DNA of 7,738 nt from Umezawaea sp039922235 (lineage in GTDB: Bacteria > Actinomycetota > Actinomycetes > Mycobacteriales > Pseudonocardiaceae): assembly GCA_039922235.1 (NCBI GenBank), contig JBDSAJ010000973.1, forward strand, positions 1 through 7,738, written 5' to 3'. Below, piece after piece: positions 4,532 through 7,738 of this stretch; position 1 is the stretch's first letter, and each line of letters begins with the position of its first letter. Position numbers and translations under genes: made by a program. The notes below the pieces were generated by a model. It was not told where the DNA came from. It saw only the letters and a list, made by a program, of their open reading frames with translations, and did no database searches.

Positions 4532-7321
4532 GTGGCGCGTGCCGAACGACCTCTGGACGAGGGCGACGGGCCGCTGCTGCGGCTGGCGTCCGACCTGCGC
4601 GGACTGCGGGAGAAGGCGGGCGGGCTCGCCTACCGGGAGCTGAGCGCGCGAGCCCACTTCTCCATCGGCGCGCTGTCCGACGCGGCGGGCGGGCGGCGGC
4701 TGCCGAGCCTCGCGATGACCCTGGCGTACGTGGCCGCCTGCGATGGCGACGTGACCGAGTGGGAGCGGCGCTGGCACGAGGTGGCGGCCGAACTCGCCGC
4801 CGAACGGGCTCCGGCCGCGGACCCGGCCGACCCGCCGTACCTCGGGTTGACCGCGTTCGGCGCCGGGGACAGCGCGCGGTTCTTCGGCCGCGACCGGCTG
4901 GTCGCCGAACTCGTCGCCGCCGTCGCGGCCCGCCGGTTCGTCGCGGTCCTCGGCCCGTCCGGGTCGGGCAAGTCGTCGGTGCTGCGGGCGGGACTGCTGC
5001 CCACCCGTCCGCCGGGCGCCCCGACCGCCGTGCTCACGCCGGGACCGCACCCGTCGCGGGCGCTGGCCGCGGCCCTGCCGGGGAGCGAGTCGTCGGCGCA
5101 CACCGACACGCTGCACCTGGCGGCGTTGCGAGCGGTGGCGGACCGGGCGGCGGGCGAGGACCTCTTGGTCGTGGTCGACCAGTTCGAGGAGGTCTTCACC
5201 CTCTGCCACGACGCCGAGGAGCGCGAGCGGTTCCTCGCCGTGCTGTTCGCCGCTACGCGGGTCGAGGACAGCCGCACCAGGGTGGTGATCGGGGTCCGGG
5301 CGGATTTCTACGCCCACTGCGCCCAGCACCCGGACCTGGCGGAGGTGCTGCGGTCGGCGCAGGTGCTGGTCGGCCCGATGACCACCGACGAGCTGCGGGA
5401 CGCGATCACCCGGCCGGCGCTGCTCGCGGGGTGCCAGGTCGAGTCCGCGCTGGTGACGAAGGTGGTCGCCGACGCGACGGGCGAGCCTGGCGTGCTGCCG
5501 CTGGTGTCGCACGCGCTGCTGGAGACGTGGGGCCGCCGCCGGGGCGTGCTGCTGACCGCCGCGGGGTACGAGGCGGTCGGCGGGGTCGACCAGGCCGTCG
5601 CCCGCACCGCCGAGGCCGTGTTCGCCGAGTTCAGCGAGGCGCGGCGGCAGTGGACGCGGCGGCTGTTCCTGCGGCTGGTCGCGCTGGGGGAGGGCACGGA
5701 GGACACCAAGCGCAGGCTCGACCGCGCCGAACTGGACCTCGACGAGCCCGACGCGGTCGCCGTGGTGGAGCGGCTGGCAGCGGCCCGACTGGTCACGCTG
5801 GACCGCGACAGCGTGCAGTTGGGCCACGAGGCCCTGATCCGCCGCTGGCAGCGGCTGCGCGACTGGCTCGCCGACGACCGCGAGGGGCTGCGGCGGCACC
5901 GACAGCTCACCGACGCCACCGGCGGGTGGGAGTCGCTGGACCGCGATCCCGGCGCGCTCTACCGCGGCACGCGGCTCGCACTCGCCCGTGAACTCGACCC
6001 GGCCACCCTCAGCAGGCGGGAAAGCGCGTTCCTGGACGCCTCCGTTGCCGCCGAGGCGGCCGAACAGCAGGCGGACCGCCGCCAGTCCCGGCGGCTGCGC
6101 GTGCTGGTCGGGGTGCTGGTGGTGCTGCTGGCCGCGACGACCGCCACGACCGGGTACGCCGTTCGAGCCCGCTCCGAGATCACCGCGCAGCGCAACGCCG
6201 CGCTGGCGAAGTCGGTCGTGGCCGAGGCGGTGGGGCTGCGCGCCGCGGACCCGGTGCTCGCGGCCCGGCTCGCACTGGCCGCCCACCGTCTCAGCCCCTC
6301 GTCGGAGACGCGCGACGGACTGGTCAGCGCACTGGCGGTCAGCCTGTCGAGCCACGCCGAGGCCGTCACCGGGACGGCGTTCACCCCGGACGGCAAGACG
6401 CTGGTCACGGTGAGCCGCGACGGCGTGCTGAAGGTGTGGGACGTCGTGACCCGCACCGAGATCGGGTCCGTCGGCGACGGCGGCAGGTTGGCGGCCGTCG
6501 CGGTCAGCCCGGACGGGCGGACGCTCGCCACCGCGGGCTTCGACCGGACCGTCCGGCTGTGGAGCATCGCCGATCCGCGCCACCCGGTGGGGACGGCCGT
6601 GCTGATCGGCCACACCGACGCCGTGTTCTCGGTCGTGTTCAGCCCGGACGGCCGCACGGTCGCGACCGGCAGCTACGACCACACCGTGCGCTTGTGGGCC
6701 GTCGACCCACCGCGGGAACTGGCCACGCTGACCGGCCACGCGCTCAACGTGAAGCCGGTGGCGTTCAGCCCCGACGGCCGCCTGCTCGCGTCGGGCAGCG
6801 ACGACCAGACCGTGCGGCTCTGGAACGTGGCCGACCCGAGCCACCCGTCCGAGGCGGCCGTGCTGACCGGGCACACCGGGTTCGTGGTCGCACTCGCCTT
6901 CGCACCCGACGGCCGGACCCTGGCGTCCGGCGGCGACGACCGGACCGTGCGGCTGTGGGACGTGGCCGGGCGCGCGGTGCGCGGGGTCCTCAAGGGGCAC
7001 ACCGACGTGGTGTCCGCGCTGGCGTTCAGCCCGGACGGCCACACGCTGGCGTCCGGGAGCTACGACCACGCGGTGCGGCTCTGGGACACCGACCGCGCCG
7101 CCGGGACCGCGGTCCTCACCGGGCACGTGAGTTCCGTGGAGGCGGTGGCGTTCAGCCGCGACGGCCTGCTGGCCAGCGCGAGCGAGGACCGCACGGCCGA
7201 GCTGTGGGACACCGACGTCGCACGGGCGGAGGCGCGGGCCTGCGCGCTGTCCGGTCCGGCGATCACGCGGGAGCAGTGGGCGAGCTACTTGCCCGACGTG
7301 CCGTACCAGAACCCGTGTTAG
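4532..7321 (+). CDS. HTH-nSTAND1-WD40 signalling ATPase, membrane-anchored
   Basis: This 929-residue protein has an XRE-like HTH at about 14-88, then an nSTAND1 domain opening with PYLGLTAFGAGDSARFFGRD (103-121 region). Walker A is GPSGSGKSS (141-149, K147) and Walker B is LLVVVDQFEE (211-220, D216). VRADFY (255-260) and GHEALIRRW (431-439) are conserved in nSTAND1 proteins. A single TM helix (about 522-543) follows a basic flank (RRQSRRLR). Seven WD40 repeats (607-895) make one complete propeller, and the tail ends ITREQWASYLPDVPYQNPC. STAND proteins are ATP-dependent switches: the repeats sense a partner and the N-terminus gives the output, here probably DNA or protein binding. The basic flank predicts HTH-ATPase inside and the propeller outside. 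One propeller is compact for actinobacterial relatives, many of which carry more repeats. The trigger is unknown. The gene has its own RBS and sits downstream of terminator-like hairpins, so it is probably transcribed alone. Involvement in phage defence cannot be shown here. Confidence 0.92.
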   Translation: MARAERPLDEGDGPLLRLASDLRGLREKAGGLAYRELSARAHFSIGALSDAAGGRRLPSLAMTLAYVAACDGDVTEWERRWHEVAAELAAERAPAADPADPPYLGLTAFGAGDSARFFGRDRLVAELVAAVAARRFVAVLGPSGSGKSSVLRAGLLPTRPPGAPTAVLTPGPHPSRALAAALPGSESSAHTDTLHLAALRAVADRAAGEDLLVVVDQFEEVFTLCHDAEERERFLAVLFAATRVEDSRTRVVIGVRADFYAHCAQHPDLAEVLRSAQVLVGPMTTDELRDAITRPALLAGCQVESALVTKVVADATGEPGVLPLVSHALLETWGRRRGVLLTAAGYEAVGGVDQAVARTAEAVFAEFSEARRQWTRRLFLRLVALGEGTEDTKRRLDRAELDLDEPDAVAVVERLAAARLVTLDRDSVQLGHEALIRRWQRLRDWLADDREGLRRHRQLTDATGGWESLDRDPGALYRGTRLALARELDPATLSRRESAFLDASVAAEAAEQQADRRQSRRLRVLVGVLVVLLAATTATTGYAVRARSEITAQRNAALAKSVVAEAVGLRAADPVLAARLALAAHRLSPSSETRDGLVSALAVSLSSHAEAVTGTAFTPDGKTLVTVSRDGVLKVWDVVTRTEIGSVGDGGRLAAVAVSPDGRTLATAGFDRTVRLWSIADPRHPVGTAVLIGHTDAVFSVVFSPDGRTVATGSYDHTVRLWAVDPPRELATLTGHALNVKPVAFSPDGRLLASGSDDQTVRLWNVADPSHPSEAAVLTGHTGFVVALAFAPDGRTLASGGDDRTVRLWDVAGRAVRGVLKGHTDVVSALAFSPDGHTLASGSYDHAVRLWDTDRAAGTAVLTGHVSSVEAVAFSRDGLLASASEDRTAELWDTDVARAEARACALSGPAITREQWASYLPDVPYQNPC
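6095..6160 (+). other. Transmembrane helix segment of the STAND protein
   Basis: Codons 522-543 encode an uninterrupted Val/Leu/Ala-rich helix. It is preceded by several Arg residues (517-523) and followed by a less charged segment, AVRARSE. The positive-inside rule places the N-terminal HTH and ATPase in the cytoplasm and the WD40 part outside. Confidence 0.7.
6350..7216 (+). repeat. Seven tandem WD40 repeats
   Basis: There are seven degenerate coding repeats of about 42 codons. Each runs from a GH-like start through SPDGRxLASGSxDxTVRLWDV. Approximate residue starts are 607, 649, 693, 735, 780, 822 and 864. Repeats 1 and 2 lack the GH dipeptide (HAEAV, GDGGRLAAV). Repeat 7 is one residue shorter at the SRDG turn and has AELWDT in place of VRLWDT. 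Seven blades suffice to close one beta-propeller. Confidence 0.9.
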
Positions 7322-7396
7322 CGCGTCGGCCGAGCAGCCGGAACCAGCCCCGCGAGTAGCTCTGGTGCGACGCGACTATCCGACCGACGCGCTAAC
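7317..7396. terminator. Bidirectional terminator-like inverted repeat between convergent genes
   Basis: GTTAGCGCGTCGG (7317-7329) and CCGACGCGCTAAC (7384-7396) are a perfect 13-bp inverted repeat around 54 bases. The left arm contains the TAG stop of the STAND gene (7319-7321). The right arm contains, on the minus strand, the TAG stop of the HNH gene (7394 to 7392). The spacer holds a weaker ACCAG/CTGGT stem. The layout fits a shared terminator for both transcripts. Confidence 0.6.
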
Positions 7397-7738
7397 TCGC
7401 GAGTCTTCGCATCTCGTTGCGCAGTGGCCTGCGCTGCGGATCGATGAATGCCGGCGGATGGAAGTACGGAAATCCACCGGTCATCCGGACTTCCCATTCA
7501 CTGCGGTGAATCAACACGTGGTGCCGACGGCACAGCAGCACCAGATTATCCAGCGCGGTCTCCCCACCATGCTGCCATTCCCGAATATGGTGCGCGTCGG
7601 TCCAGTTCGGCGGCCGATCGCACATCGGGAACGCACACCCACCATCCCGCTGCCGCAACACCCGCCGCAGGTTCGGGGTCAACCGGCGAGACATCCGGCC
7701 GATGTCCAGGACCTCGCTGCGCTCACCCAACACCACCG
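7392..7738 (-). CDS. HNH endonuclease, C-terminal part (DUF222/13E12 family)
   Basis: This is a partial gene whose 5' end lies beyond the right edge; at least 114 codons are visible. The first in-window start-like codon (GTG 7736) is internal, because the frame continues off the edge and the family normally carries a DUF222 domain of several hundred residues before this part. Visible are an Arg-rich lead-in (LTPNLRRVLRQRDGGC), a zinc-finger-like Cys pair (GGCAFPMCD), the HNH core DAHHIREWQHGG, DNLVLLC and RRHHVLIH, and a C-terminal tail with WEVRM and PPAFIDP typical of 13E12-repeat proteins. The presumed activity is metal-dependent DNA cleavage, but the cellular role of this abundant actinobacterial family is poorly known. 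It is convergent with the STAND gene and ends inside the shared inverted repeat. The catalytic HNH residues look intact, so it is not obviously decayed. Confidence 0.9.
   Translation of the reverse strand, partial: VVLGERSEVLDIGRMSRRLTPNLRRVLRQRDGGCAFPMCDRPPNWTDAHHIREWQHGGETALDNLVLLCRRHHVLIHRSEWEVRMTGGFPYFHPPAFIDPQRRPLRNEMRRLAS

Noticed and set aside
4259..7126. 955-codon open frame on the minus strand
   Set aside because: It is antisense to the STAND gene. The periodic RAEHR/VAAGR-like pattern is the mirror image of the WD40 repeats, not a real repeat protein.
4532..7321. STAND protein as an Avs-type antiphage system
   Set aside because: It has no nuclease, protease or other killing effector domain, and the N-terminus is HTH-like. 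No other defence genes flank it except a common HNH protein. Regulation is at least as likely.
7392..7738. HNH gene as part of a mobile element or a restriction system
   Set aside because: No methylase, transposase, integrase or intron boundary is visible. The motif set matches the chromosomal DUF222/13E12 family. GTG 7736 was also rejected as its start because the frame runs off the edge.
1..7738. tRNA, rRNA, CRISPR array or insertion sequence
   Set aside because: I looked for cloverleaf arms, regularly spaced short repeats and transposase-like frames and saw none.

Overview
The window is very GC-rich, codon-biased DNA typical of a high-GC actinobacterium. The gene families point the same way: an HTH-nSTAND1-WD40 protein, a DUF222/13E12-type HNH nuclease, and a CHASE3 kinase paired with a receiver-PP2C phosphatase. 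A member of the Pseudonocardiales (Saccharothrix, Lentzea or Actinosynnema-like) is a reasonable guess, but no marker gene settles it.

Layout. Positions 1-304 hold no gene I can support, only a spaced inverted repeat and a small GC hairpin. On the minus strand, 3484 down to 305 is a tightly overlapping three-gene signalling operon. It runs from a receiver-PP2C phosphatase (RsbU/SpoIIE type), through a membrane CHASE3-HAMP histidine kinase, to a single-domain Rcp1-like response regulator. The gene overlaps are 4 and 8 bases, so translational coupling is likely. A 145-base divergent intergenic region separates this operon from a plus-strand PlsC-type acyltransferase (3630-4352). The acyltransferase is followed at once by a strong hairpin (16 of 17 pairs) and a second hairpin whose 5' arm overlaps the first.

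Next, from GTG 4532 with a good ribosome binding site, comes a 929-residue HTH-nSTAND1-TM-WD40 protein with one seven-bladed propeller. Its promoter region carries a cluster of TTGTTCAG-like half-sites. It converges on a minus-strand HNH endonuclease gene whose 5' part lies beyond the right edge. The two stop codons sit in the opposite arms of a perfect 13-bp inverted repeat, probably a shared bidirectional terminator.

How the genes may work together (inference). The kinase has two possible receiver partners in its own operon: one drives a PP2C output and one has no output domain. This suggests a branched relay feeding a partner-switching (anti-sigma/anti-anti-sigma) pathway, although no STAS or RsbW-like gene is in the window. 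The acyltransferase and STAND gene share a strand but are separated by terminator-like structure and look independently transcribed. Nothing here demonstrates a complete new system. The most distinctive items are the branched signalling operon, the apparent outside placement of the WD40 domain with its only two cysteines in the tail, and the unusual hairpin layouts at gene ends.
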